Source: Branchiostoma belcheri (Eukaryota > Chordata > Leptocardii > Amphioxiformes > Branchiostomatidae). Taken from it: a stretch of DNA of 64,000 nucleotides. A model generated the notes under the pieces. It saw nothing but the letters and a program-made list of their open reading frames with translations, was not told the origin of the DNA and searched no databases. Below, one piece after another: positions 12,901 through 23,797 of the stretch. The position numbers and the translations under genes are program-made. Within the stretch, counting starts at the first letter, position 1; every line of letters starts with the position of its first letter. Location of the stretch: the NCBI RefSeq assembly GCF_001625305.1, contig NW_017802769.1:684861-748860 (forward strand), given 5' to 3'.

Positions 12901-15612
12901 CTGATATTTCTACACAGTCAGGAATATTGATGAAAGAATCCTCTTCATCGTAAATTCTCTTCCAAGAAATCAATGAACTAAGTATAATCTTGGCATAAGG
13001 AGGTAATATTTTTTCATGAATTATAGAAACATTAACCAACAATGATGGCACTAAGTGAATGGATAATTCTGATATAATCTGACTTATTTTACTTAATGAA
13101 TCAAGGAACAACATTAACATTTATGTTATTTAATAGTTTTTAAGCATAATGTCTTATAATTTGTAGGTTGAGAGCTAGTACCATGCAAACATTGATCTAT
13201 TTACTTGTGTATGCAAGTGATGTCAGTAGACTTTAACACCCATAAATAACCCAGGGTTGCTTAATCCTTCTATAAGTTGGGATCTTCACCATTAATCAAC
13301 CGAACGGAACAAAGGAAAGTAACCAGCACGTTCAGGAGGGAAGTAATGCTTCCTAAGCAGATCAGCGGGAGAAAAATGGGACAGAGGGGAGAGTTAGGAA
13401 GCTGGGATAATCTCCGGGGACGGGTAGACTCCAGGGGAAACTGATTCCATCTGTCTGTGGGCAGGACTAATGAATGATGATAAAGGGGCTCGGAGTGATG
13501 GGATTACTGTGACCATGGGAGGGCTGATGATAGGGGGAGGCATGGCAGGAGGGAGGTAGGGAAAGGAAATTACAGCATTTGGTTCGCAATCAGAACCAGA
13601 GAAGGGGAAACGGCTGAAAATAGGGTTTCCTTGGCCTCATCGGTCCACAAATAGGGAGCATCAATTTTACATCACTCTAAGGTGGCGTTCTTAGCCCTAG
13701 GGTGAGGTGATTTATGTTTGAGAGGTTGCAGAGAGGGTTTCTCTCTTGCTTTCAGCTGTTAAACCCCAGACAGTAATGATGTAATCATAATCCATTTTGA
13801 TTAGCATTCTGTCGCTTGATGGCTTTGCAGCGATTATTCTCTCATTAGCACGTTGGTAATTCCTGAATTTGTTATCCCTCTACGGAATAGCACGTTGGTA
13901 ATTCCTAAATTTGTTACCCTCTATGGAAATGAGTTGAAGTATAAAGGCATGATTAATCTCATTCCATTCAATTTCAGACTTGCGAAGATATTCAATTGTC
14001 ACATTGTAGTAACATCTGTGTCCATAATATCACCAGGGTCCATAATATTGCCACCTTGAGAAATAGTGTGCTTAAAGATATTTTTACTGCAACATACCCT
14101 AGGTTACAATAATGTACATTTGATGTGTGAAGGAGTGCATACCAAAAGTATGTTGCAGTAAAAATATCTTTTGCACACTATTTCTCAAGGTGGCGATATT
14201 ATGGACCCTGGTGATATTTATATGGACACGGATGTTACATGTACCCCTAAAGGTGCTTGATATTCATTGGATACACAGCGTATTGTAGATGATTTGTGTT
14301 TCCAATGAACCAGCATCAAAGAGAATGAACATTCAGTCAAATATTCCCCCATCTTTTGACTTCAGTATTCCTATTCACCCACACATTTAACTTCAATAGT
14401 TTGCATGCCCCTCGGGAGCTATAGCTATTTTCTGGTTCACTTGTACAGTAAATATTGCCTGTCTTTACCTTAGATTGGTTCCACCTTTCTCAGAGTGCTA
14501 AATAGGTGATAAAGTTTACTGTTTTCCTCAGTTTTCTTAGATGTCAACCTTTCGACCGAAAGCTACAATGCAAAGCACTTTGCAAGCTACAATGTTGAAA
14601 AAAACTGAAGCTGGGCTATTTGTGAATAATGACACTTATTTTTATGCAGATCTACCTATGCCTTGTTGGCCACTATTTCATCTTTTAGCTAGCAAAATTG
14701 GCTGAACAGGACTAACTAGACGAATGTAGCAGCAATCAACTCAAAGATACCAGTATGTCAGTTAAAATTCAGTGAATCTTTCAAGTTTGTCCTATGTTTT
14801 CCTATCCAGTTGCTGTCATGCTGCCAAGTTTTTAATTAATTAATATGTAGAGTTTAGAATAACAGATGGTGCACTTACCAAGTTCTAAGTGGTCCGTTTC
14901 CTTCTCCACATCCACCCTCCTGGAGCAGTAGTCCTTGTCAGCGATGTAAGCCAGGATGACCAGGATGGGGAAGAACATGAACGTGACGATGGCTTCCCAC
15001 AGATCCATCTCATCCTTGGTGTTCAGCACCAGCACGATGTACAACCACGCGTACGCAAATATGGAGAAGAAAGCTGTGACCGCAAACACCTTGACCGCCT
15101 TAATCCTGCGTACCTCGCCCGCAGGTATCGCAGAGACGCACACCGCCGTGATGATTAACAAGTTGAAGGCAGCAGAGCCGACGATGGTACTGGGACCGAG
15201 TTCCTCGGCTCTGAACCCAGTTTTAATGATCCCGACTATGGATAGCAGAATCTCCGGCGCGCTGGAGCCAAGAGCCATGAGTGTCAAGTTTGCTACCGTG
15301 TCGTTCCATATCCTGACCTCCACCTCCTCTACGATGTCCGTTCCCGGACTTGACGATGCTGATCTTCTTGGTCTTACTGGTGATGACCTCGATGGAACAC
15401 ATGAAGACATCGGCAATGATGGCCACACCCATGAAGCAGTACAGCATGGCAAAAAGGTACAGAAAGGCTCGCAGTCCAATAGGCCATGTTGCCTCCACAA
15501 ATATAGGCAGGATAATACCCTTGTCCGAACAGAAATAGTTGTAAGGATTAATACAAGTCTCTGGTGCTGCCGTGGTTTGGTTCAAAAGTGGTGATATTGT
15601 TGTATTTGCCAT
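708..15612 (-). CDS. SLC8: Na+/Ca2+ exchanger (NCX/SLC8 family), N-terminal half, partial and frameshifted
   Basis: Plasma-membrane antiporter that exchanges Na+ for Ca2+. Coding pieces on the minus strand are 15612-14879, 4219-3984, 1527-1340 and 937-708, plus an optional 30-base exon at 9338-9309. All junction phases agree (1/2, 0/0, 2/1), giving about 462 codons before the gene leaves the window. In order they encode an extracellular N-terminus with NTT and NQT sequons, the first transmembrane helices, the alpha-1 repeat (ALGSSAPEILLS, then GPSTIVGSAAFN), the start of the large cytosolic loop, and the first Calx-beta Ca2+-sensor domain split over two exons. Calx-beta together with this alpha repeat is the SLC8 signature and excludes NCKX. 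The second Calx-beta domain and alpha-2 should lie to the left. Which vertebrate paralogue is closest cannot be told. The first coding exon has a one-base frame break near 15336-15348. Because both sides are well conserved, I favour an assembly error or allelic indel over a pseudogene. Confidence 0.93.
938..1339 (-). other. NCX intron
   Basis: About 400 bases of AT-rich intron between the two Calx-beta exons. No further gene or repeat was recognised. Confidence 0.6.
1340..1527 (-). CDS. SLC8: NCX exon: loop linker and N-terminal part of Calx-beta domain 1
   Basis: Acceptor TTCCTCTAG at 1528 and donor GTCAGC at 1339. The exon has 188 bases, enters in phase 0 and leaves two bases (AG) that complete an Arg codon with the next exon. 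It encodes a charged linker and then FSASSCAVMESQGTVEVSVL. The E of VMESQG matches the first Ca2+-ligand Glu of vertebrate CBD1. The exon is distinctly more GC-rich than its introns. Confidence 0.92.
1528..3983 (-). other. NCX intron; imperfect direct repeat and GACA-rich tract
   Basis: Contains an imperfect duplication at about 1616-1700 (ACAAGGGTGACACCACTGTGG and a close copy) and a GACAGACAGA-rich tract near 2149-2245. A 151-codon minus-strand open frame at 2864-3319 matches no family I know and lacks a convincing exon context. Confidence 0.5.
3984..4219 (-). CDS. SLC8: NCX exon: cytosolic loop segment before Calx-beta 1
   Basis: Acceptor ATATGCAG at 4220 and donor GTGAGT at 3983. The exon has 236 bases: two bases complete the Gly codon begun in the large upstream exon, followed by 78 codons ending in STLKE. 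The peptide includes RSWYRVNATRWLVGG, which lines up with the RAFYRIQATRLMTGAG segment of vertebrate NCX1. This is the loop helix just before CBD1. Confidence 0.9.
4296..4580 (+). repeat. tRNA-derived SINE
   Basis: A tRNA-like head with a degraded A-box (TGGTATAGAGTGC) and a B-box-like GGTCGTGAGTTCAACCC is followed by a roughly 200-base body with an internal GGGCTACGAAATGGGCACC segment and a CTTCTTCTTTTTC tail. Its head resembles that of 54040-54125 rather than the 38.1/55.0 kb family. It lies inside the large exchanger intron. Confidence 0.6.
4581..9308. other. NCX intron; small tandem repeat, no gene seen
   Basis: AT-rich intronic sequence. A 28-base imperfect tandem duplication built on GGTTGTTTTGGACA sits at about 7689-7745. 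Several TACATGTA octamers occur (4576, 5116, 5739 and near 8335). No exon with paired splice sites and homology was found. Confidence 0.5.
9309..9338 (-). CDS. SLC8: Candidate 30-base cassette exon of the exchanger loop
   Basis: On the minus strand a long pyrimidine tract (CTTCTTTTCTGCCTTCTCTC) leads to CTATCAG at 9339. After exactly 30 bases comes the donor GTTAGT. Joined between the large exon (which ends with one base) and exon 3984-4219 (which starts with two), it stays open and encodes EESQSGTVLA within LEL-EESQSGTVLA-GAVSE. The vertebrate NCX loop also has cassette exons, but further downstream. This call rests on splice signals and phase only. Confidence 0.5.
13846..13928. repeat. Two-copy 42-base tandem duplication
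   Basis: Unit 13846-13887 begins TAGCACGTTGGTAATTCCT and ends TACGGAA. Unit 13888-13928 begins with the same bases and ends TATGGAA. Only a few substitutions and a one-base length change separate them. Confidence 0.85.
14010..14237. mobile_element. Palindromic (foldback) MITE, copy 1
   Basis: The left arm starts TAACATCTGTGTCCATAATA and the right arm ends with its near-complement, GACACGGATGTTA. The complementarity extends through the CACCAGGGTCCATAATAT and AAGATATTTTTACTGCAACA segments almost to the centre near 14115-14130. It is about 228 bp with no coding capacity. A second copy is at 17971-18180. The TAA ends and flanking TA suggest a Tc1/mariner-like origin, which is inference. Confidence 0.85.
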
Positions 15613-15711
15613 GGTCAATAGTTTGTGCAAGCCATGTACTTTTCTCTGCAAATACCGATTCACCCCACGGCCTTGGCTCCAGTAGCTGCCTTCTTTTCAC
15701 GAGCTGTTGGT
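14879..15711 (-). CDS. SLC8: NCX first coding exon: N-terminus, TM block, alpha-1 repeat (with frame break)
   Basis: The exon begins after a strong acceptor (CTTTTCTCTTTACAG at 15712). The first 99 bases are 5' UTR with an in-frame TGA, so the ATG at 15612 (context TTGACCATGG) is the start. Frame one encodes MANTTISPLLNQTTAAPETC and runs through the first membrane helix to CSIEVITSKTKKISIVKSG. From about 15341 the homologous frame shifts by one base and continues TDIVEEVEVRIWNDTVANLT, the alpha-1 motif ALGSSAPEILLS, GPSTIVGSAAFN and further helices, ending HLELG at donor GTAAGTG (14878). The coding length of 734 bases is one more than the phase of the next exon allows, so one base is in excess (or two are missing). 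No cleavable signal peptide is obvious, unlike vertebrate NCX1. Confidence 0.92.
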
Positions 15712-18700
15712 CTGTAAAGAGAAAAGAAATGCTATATAAGAAAAATTGTCCCACAGTTCACAAAATGCTCTGTATATTACATGAATATATACATTCAATT
15801 CAGCATATTCAGTTCTTTTTCTTTCCTGTTACAGCACCTGGTCTATTCTTTTTTTCTGCTGGCAGCTACCAGACTGGAATGACAAGAGCACTGAAAAACA
15901 ATTATAAGGTAGGGACGACACACAAGCTTTGTTTGTATTGAATTTCTTAGTATCACTGGGGGCACCTGTTGTTATGGTAGCAGCATAGCTGATTGCCTCA
16001 GGGTGGAGTACATGTAAAGGCACTCATGTGGCTATAATGAACCCTGACACTACATTCAACTTGCGAGAATGCTTCAGCTCTGCATACAACAAGTATACAT
16101 GTACAGTATATATGGCCTTTTGTGTTGATAGCAACTGTCTAATTTATTTCTGGAAGCAAACTTTAATTGTAAACTTTAAGGCAAATAGTACATATTGTTA
16201 TGTAATGTTCACCTAAGGGTGAGACAACTTCAGTGCTCATTTGAGTACTCAATCATTGTAAATGCCATAAGCCTCACATAATTCCTGCAAAGACATTAAA
16301 TACGTTAAACCAGTTAAATTGAAGCAAACAAGATTCAAATCCTGTTACCTTACTGTGGCATGGTCTTGGGCCATTTCATCCACTGTGAAAACATCAGCAG
16401 GAGTGCTGCTGAATACACAACCAGTCACAGTTGTGACCGTCTATTGACTGCCGACCTCCGCCCATCTCACCTAGCTACTGTCGTCACAACACTGCCACGG
16501 GAGGTTTTACCGTAATAGACTCCTACGTACGCGTCAATCATGCCAATCATGCCCCAAGGCACCGCCCTAATTAATGCCGGAGAGATCTAGAGCGATCACT
16601 AAAGGCAAGAGTTGCAGACCCACTATTATTCCGGTTAAACTATCTAGGGTGATCTTTGGAGGAGTTTACGAGACACCTGTTTTGCCCTGCTTCTCTAAAA
16701 AAAGAACTCAGTTTAAATGCTAAACTTTTGTAGATATTGTCCAATGGAAGACTTTCCTTATGTATTGTGGTATGCATTGTCTGACTGAAAGATAAGAAAA
16801 CCTATATAGTAAATAATATAAATATATTTAAAGCTTAAAAAATTTTGATGTCTTTGAAAAACTGTAACAGGTTTCCCCATAATCCTCTGTTACTTCCAAG
16901 TTGCTGAGAATCCACTTAACATGTGTATGAAAATCCCACTCACACTACTGGTCATATCAACCCTCAATCTCAACCTCAGAAAATCCCCCCAGTTCAGAAG
17001 GGCCTCTTGGACACACAATCAAGACTGTAGTCATTGGCCTTAAATATGACCTGAGATCCCTATCTACTGTTGGCAGCACATACGGCGTACATCACGGAGC
17101 GAGCATCTGACTTGCAATTGGAACCATTCCAACCTTTCTACCCAATAAAATCTCTTGTCCAGAATGCGCAGTAAGTGTTCATCGTATGTCATTCTACTGT
17201 CACCTTTAATCCAAGTATACGATGGGGAGAAAATAGCTGTTTCAGCACACAGCCACTAAAAGTGTTCCAAGTTATAGCTTTGCATTATCTCCCGAGACTT
17301 ACCCAACAAACAATTGCGCATGCTGTGTTAAATAGCTCTAGATTTTTCAGTTCATAAAACATGAATTACTGAGTCTGTTTTTCATGAAAGGTGATGAATG
17401 CAGAGCATTTAGTAAAAGCTAAGTGACGGCATACCAAGTATTTCCTAATGTATTTAAACATACGGACAAGTTGAAATGAGGTATGAAATCGTACGGGGAA
17501 GTGGATAGGCTGTAGCATATGAAGGACGTTCAAGTACAGCCTAAAAGCGGGATTTTGGACGCTGGCCAAGACAGTTACAGGTAAGGTTATTCTCGTCACG
17601 GGCAAGGAAGAGACCCAGCTCTGGGCCACAATGCACCGTGACAATCTGGGGGCCGGTGATAAGATTTATCAGTCCGAGGCAGCCATCACTTTTCTACAAA
17701 TCGATGATGATGATGACATAGCCATGAAAACATTGTTAACTGCATGTTGTACCAAGGCTTTAAAACTTAAAGTCTGTGATCTAATCATAAGCGGGCATAA
17801 AACGTAATGCGGACAGACCAGGGAGGATATCAAAGAGGGCTGTCTGAAAAGTGCTTTCAGGTCAACAGTTCATGTACCTACTTGAGGAACTTTCTCTGTC
17901 AATGTTTGTTGAACATCCCTAACCTGTGCAACTTATTTTTTCACTTGCATACATACTGTACTTTCATACTTAACATCCGTGTCCATAATATCACCAGGGT
18001 CCATAATATCGCCACCTTAAGAAACAGTGTGCTTTAAGATATTTTTACTGCAACATACTTTTGGTATGCACTCCTGCACACCTCAAATGTACATACCTAG
18101 GGTATGTTAGAGTAAAAATATCACTTTTTCTCAAGGTGGCGATATTATGGACTATGGTGATATTATGGACACAGATGTTATATCATTGACACAATGACAC
18201 ACATCAACAGGTTCTTCAGAAAAACAATGTAATTTGACTTGCAAGTTGCATGACAGTACAGATCATCTTCAAAGGCCGGAGACAAGGATGTATAAAGACG
18301 ACATGCCTACAGTATCACTTCTTTGCAGACAGACAGACAAGACATTAGAGATCTGGATTAAAATGTTCTGCATGCATATGTACCATATCCATACTACAGA
18401 CAATAAAACCTGACATTTCACAGTAGCCAGGTACATCATGCATGTTACTCTGGGCAATCTTAAGAAAATACCACGGAAGCTAGACAGTCTAGACACATGT
18501 GTACCAGCTAGCGTGAGATGGATAATCAATAGATGCATGTGCTTTCATATTAAACTTTTACCAGTTTGACAGAATCCATTAAAAACTGCAGATCCTCTAT
18601 CTCAAGTCAGTAATCCCCAGTAATCCAGGTAGTTGATGTTAAATCCATTAAACATTTCATAACAGGATGTTTTAAGGTCAAAGTGGGTATATAATCATGC

Positions 18701-20960
18701 CTTGGAGGCAAATTTAGGCATGGACTTATAACTGTCATGTCATACAGGTGTCTGTTTCTATTTTTAAGACCTTCTCATTGATGGCTGTGACTTTAAGGAT
18801 ATACTGCAAATCTTTTATTTAAGGTAGGGATCAAAATCCTTATTTTGAATACCCTGAAAGACTGCCACTTGGAGAAGGCCTGGGTCATGTGAATTCTTCC
18901 AATACAAGTTTCTTTTTTGGCGACGCCTCAGGGGCGGAGGCATTTGTGTAAGTACTGCGATCGCTTTGAAAGAATTTCAAAAATTGCATGAATGCATTCC
19001 CTAGGGAATTGGTTTTGAGGTAGCCTCCGGCCTTGTGGTCATCAGAACAAGCAGGAAAGGCTTATGTTACCATGCATGCAATAGCACCTTTTCGGGCAAA
19101 CTGTGGCTTTTTGCACACAGAATATTAATGATTGTCTTTATTGATATTTCAAATATGTTTTCTTCTATCAAAAGAGAACAAATTTCTTGCTCAGGAGCAG
19201 CATATTCAAGCTTATAATATTTCAAATATGTTTTTAGTTGCAACTATATGATGCTGGTCGTTTTTTTATAACTTTACTGTGTGACACATGTAGTGTAACA
19301 GTGATGTTTTGTGTAAGGAATTTTATTCACTTGTGTGTTTTCTATCATGTATGTTTGTGTCAGTCTTGCTTTTTTATTTATTATTTTCTTCGCTTTCATG
19401 ATGCTGTTGCATTCCATGCTTGTTTTCAATTTTCTTGGCTGCAAAACATGAATGCACACCCCAATCCTTCCACGACTAGGTTTCATGCTAAGGTTTCATG
19501 CTAGCCAGTGAACTCCTGCTGTAGTCTGCATCTCAGGGTGGGCATGGCGAAGTTTACCTGTGGGTATAAAAAGAGAAAAGGGCATAAATGAAACGTATAT
19601 CTGAATTAAGTTTGAATAAGTTCTTGTATTGTACTGGTAATTGTGAGTTGTTATGTATCACCTTATGGACAAAAATGGCTGTTTGAAACTTATTTATGTC
19701 ATATACCGTCAAGATTTTCAAATCGTGAAATAGAACCATATTATAATTGTAATAAAAAGTTTAAGAGTATTTCATTTCAGTATAGCCTGGCAGTTAGACC
19801 ATCGTAGACTGCCTGGTATCCGTACGGTGAGTTGAGTACTGCCCGCCCGCTCAAATCAATTAGTGCATGCCAGGGTGTTTACGGGGTTGGTTTTGTTTGC
19901 CTACATGATGACAATAACTAGAAAGGTCAACTGGAAAGATTTATAGCTAGTATGTCAAAAGAGGTTTATGTCTAGTATGGCTGGGGCCTGTAGAACAACC
20001 CTTAGAAAGCCAAATATGTATCTATCTGTTGGAACGCCGTGGTTAGAATTGCTTTGCTGTAGGTGGAACGTGTGTCAGAACTAGCATGACCTACGAATTC
20101 GGACACTATTCAAGCTCATGAATAGGTGAAATCTCTAACCTAACAAAAGCAGTGAGTATCAGACAAACATTTGGGAGGGTACTGTACACAAAATGTTTTA
20201 AGTTGAATGATGTTAAGTTGTTATGAAACAGGCATTTGACACTTTTGTAAGAAAGAAAGTGAAAGTACACACGTAGCCTGTGTAGGTCAAAATATACTCC
20301 TACTACTACAGGAATCGATGGTCAGGGACAGGCAAGCCTAGTCAACCTCGGGTACAATTTCTGGATAAAGATATGGCTTTATATAATTTTTTCTAAGACC
20401 ACTGATAGTATCGACTTTCTAGCGAACATAAAACATGTAGTTAAGAATTCTTCAATGTAATAGAATATTTCACAAATCACAACCAAATTGTACTTTCTCT
20501 ACAAAGACGTAAAGAATTTTTCTATGGACAATTTCCGAAGATCACAAGAACTGCTTCACGATGGCACTATGACTATGGGGAAAATTACTGTCGACATTAT
20601 CGTAAACTGTAATACATTGCCAAATCGTAGGTCATACATGTAATTCTTCTTCACATATAGTGGTGACCCCATTTAAAACCACAATTAACAACTTCCTAAG
20701 GACGGGTTTATAAATACAAAAAATACTAGATTATTTTGCGACAGAATTGCAGGGGTACAGACGTCACGGCTACAATCGCAACATTTGTTACAGGTATGTA
20801 ACACATCAAATAACATAAGGAAGTACAAAATAATATACGGTGAAACATACCTCTCAGCTTACCTTAGGCCTGGACGAGCCTGGTATGGTATTTATCAAAC
20901 CATCGTGGGCTGCCCGATATCTCTGCGGTGCTGGAAGAACTGTACGGCCGCCAAGCATGG
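15712..20960. other. Region upstream of NCX first coding exon, probable first intron
   Basis: No protein homology was recognised. Contents are a GC-richer patch at about 16360-16690 that could hold an alternative 5' exon, a second palindromic MITE at 17971-18180, and otherwise AT-rich DNA. ORFs here are short and lack splice support. Confidence 0.5.
17971..18180. mobile_element. Palindromic (foldback) MITE, copy 2
   Basis: It starts TAACATCCGTGTCCATAATA and ends GACACAGATGTTA. Both arms and the central TGCAACATACTTTTGGTATG segment match copy 1 at 14010-14237, though the right arm is a little shorter. The two halves are complementary, so a transcript could form a long hairpin. Confidence 0.85.
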
Positions 20961-21825
20961 NNNNNNNNNNNNNNNNNNNNNNNNNNNNNNNNNNNNNNNN
21001 NNNNNNNNNNNNNNNNNNNNNNNNNNNNNNNNNNNNNNNNNNNNNNNNNNNNNNNNNNNNNNNNNNNNNNNNNNNNNNNNNNNNNNNNNNNNNNNNNNNN
21101 NNNNNNNNNNNNNNNNNNNNNNNNNNNNNNNNNNNNNNNNNNNNNNNNNNNNNNNNNNNNNNNNNNNNNNNNNNNNNNNNNNNNNNNNNNNNNNNNNNNN
21201 NNNNNNNNNNNNNNNNNNNNNNNNNNNNNNNNNNNNNNNNNNNNNNNNNNNNNNNNNNNNNNNNNNNNNNNNNNNNNNNNNNNNNNNNNNNNNNNNNNNN
21301 NNNNNNNNNNNNNNNNNNNNNNNNNNNNNNNNNNNNNNNNNNNNNNNNNNNNNNNNNNNNNNNNNNNNNNNNNNNNNNNNNNNNNNNNNNNNNNNNNNNN
21401 NNNNNNNNNNNNNNNNNNNNNNNNNNNNNNNNNNNNNNNNNNNNNNNNNNNNNNNNNNNNNNNNNNNNNNNNNNNNNNNNNNNNNNNNNNNNNNNNNNNN
21501 NNNNNNNNNNNNNNNNNNNNNNNNNNNNNNNNNNNNNNNNNNNNNNNNNNNNNNNNNNNNNNNNNNNNNNNNNNNNNNNNNNNNNNNNNNNNNNNNNNNN
21601 NNNNNNNNNNNNNNNNNNNNNNNNNNNNNNNNNNNNNNNNNNNNNNNNNNNNNNNNNNNNNNNNNNNNNNNNNNNNNNNNNNNNNNNNNNNNNNNNNNNN
21701 NNNNNNNNNNNNNNNNNNNNNNNNNNNNNNNNNNNNNNNNNNNNNNNNNNNNNNNNNNNNNNNNNNNNNNNNNNNNNNNNNNNNNNNNNNNNNNNNNNNN
21801 NNNNNNNNNNNNNNNNNNNNNNNNN
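20961..21825. other. Assembly gap (865 N)
   Basis: Unbroken run of N. Open frames that span it are artefacts. The true length and content are unknown. Confidence 1.
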
Positions 21826-23749
21826 ACAGAAAAAAACCGTCGCCAAGAGTCCTTTTTTAAGACTCAACTTGTTTCATTTTCCTACTCTCCACAAGTTGAC
21901 TCTTCCTGATGCTTCCTGGGCTGACCCTTAGCTTATTACCTTGTACTGTACAATGTAATTGTGCTGGGTAGGCCACCATCCCAAATGACCGCTGCTTCAA
22001 TCACTTGACTCTCAATAATAGTATTCTCATGCCCTTAAGTGACTATAGATATCAGGTATCCCATCTATTTGGTTAATGGAAGCTGCCCCAAAGGTCTTTC
22101 TTACAAAATTTCTACGAAAATCTGTTTTGGTAAATGGGCCCCAGAATGTATGGCAGCGTGTCTGCCATCTACCATCCTCCCATTTGTTTCATAGAAGTTT
22201 CTCTTTGTCCAATCAACGGAATGCTGCCAGGGCTTCCTTGTGATTCATGTCATCTCGTCTGAACATGTACATGTGCTGTACTGTGGTTATTGCATTGGGC
22301 TGGACCTCCAATCCTGCAAGCTTTAGAAGAATGGGCTGTCAGAGTTGTGTTTCATGCAAGGTGGGTAACAGGACACAGAAGCACTATCTACTCTGTGTAC
22401 CTACACTAAGGTTGTCACGACTCACGGTATCTCAAGTGCCATTACGACCATACAACTTTACACAGCACATATTTTGACGTCATGGTGATAGATTGCCACA
22501 ACAATTTATACGAAGGAGGCTTTCGGAACCCAATCAACAACCAAGGATTATAAATTATGGATTACAGATGACCAATGGCTCAAGGGAATCGGGAGAAAAA
22601 TAACTTCAACATTTAGTTCCTTTTCCAATAACTTAAGTCGATGCAAAACGGCTGCAGGTAAGGGGTAGGCAGACAACCTGGCACCGAGTCTGGAATTATT
22701 GAATTTGGATCTCGTAACTGTGCAGTGTTGATATAAAATTGCCTGCATGATCGCCATTTAATTAACTGGAAAAATACCCTACAACATCAGTATTCTTTAA
22801 CCTCCCAGCTAGGGGTACCTCCAAGTACCAAATTTATACCGGTTTTAGAAGATTTAGTCATCATAGAAAGGGTTAAGTCCCCCAGGTCTGAAATTACAAC
22901 ACGAGTTGTCATTCCATCCTGGTGCAAGCCCCTACATACTTGTCTGCCTATACGTCATTGCCACCTTTCTGAAACTAGCAATTCATCTAGATGAACACAC
23001 CAAGCCTATTCTGTCCATTTTCCAATATCATTGTCCTTGATGTTCCTTTTGAATACAGAATATGACAGCCTGACGAGAAGTGGTTAGGCATACCAGCTTA
23101 CTCCTGGCGTTAATTTCCATGTTGGCCAGCTGCCTAATGGCATGCCACGCCAGTAACTGACAACATATGCTGATTAATAAAAAATATACAAACACTGCAC
23201 TAAGTGACATATTATCCCCTCAATAATAGATGATTCAACACATGATCAGAGCTATGTCGAATAAGCTCAGGTTAAAAAAAGTAATCTTTTGTCCCAAACA
23301 TATTGCTCTGTCTGAGGAAAAATAAGCCCACTACTACTCCAAACAACACAAAACTTTACCACTCAAACTTTATCACACTAATATTCTGAATCATCTTTCT
23401 GAAGCACAATATTTCATACCATGCTTTAAAGAAAACATCAGATCTTCAACAAAAGGATCAACATCTGCTGAGAGTTCACCTTATAGCTTTGAATTTAAAA
23501 AGGACTGGTCAGGTATAATCAGAAGATGATTTACTATGTTGTACATACAGCAGTACCTGTCAAACTTCTCTATGTTTTATAACTCTTCATCCAGGACAAA
23601 ATAAGTGCCAAAAGCGTACCTCAGTTGGGAAGAAGATTAGAGAAAGGTCAATTCCATTGGGGATGAATTACTAGTAAGTTCCCAAGATATCACCTAATGA
23701 TTAGACTAGTAACTGAGAAACATACACTTCGCATTGAGTATTGTTTGGA

Positions 23750-23797
23750 AACAGAGTATAGGTAACTTCACACAACAGAGTATAGGTAACGTTATAG
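23750..23797. repeat. 24-base tandem duplication
   Basis: AACAGAGTATAGGTAAC occurs twice, starting at 23750 and 23774, with diverged last bases. Confidence 0.8.

Larger units (their letters stand above)
9339..14878. other. NCX intron; tandem repeat, palindromic MITE, purine-rich tract
   Basis: No exon was recognised. Notable contents are a G/A-rich tract at about 13330-13620, a 42-base tandem duplication at 13846-13928, and a palindromic MITE at 14010-14237. The remainder is AT-rich and featureless to my reading. Confidence 0.5.

Noticed and set aside
14956..15594. 212-codon plus-strand open frame
   Set aside because: It is the antisense shadow of the exchanger's first coding exon, which has clear homology and splice sites on the minus strand.
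15612..15663. Upstream GTG start for the exchanger, adding 17 residues
   Set aside because: Non-ATG start, with an in-frame TGA a little further upstream in the same exon. The ATG at 15612 has a good context.
20785..21931. Open frames of 310-374 codons on both strands
   Set aside because: They exist only because they run through the N gap at 20961-21825.
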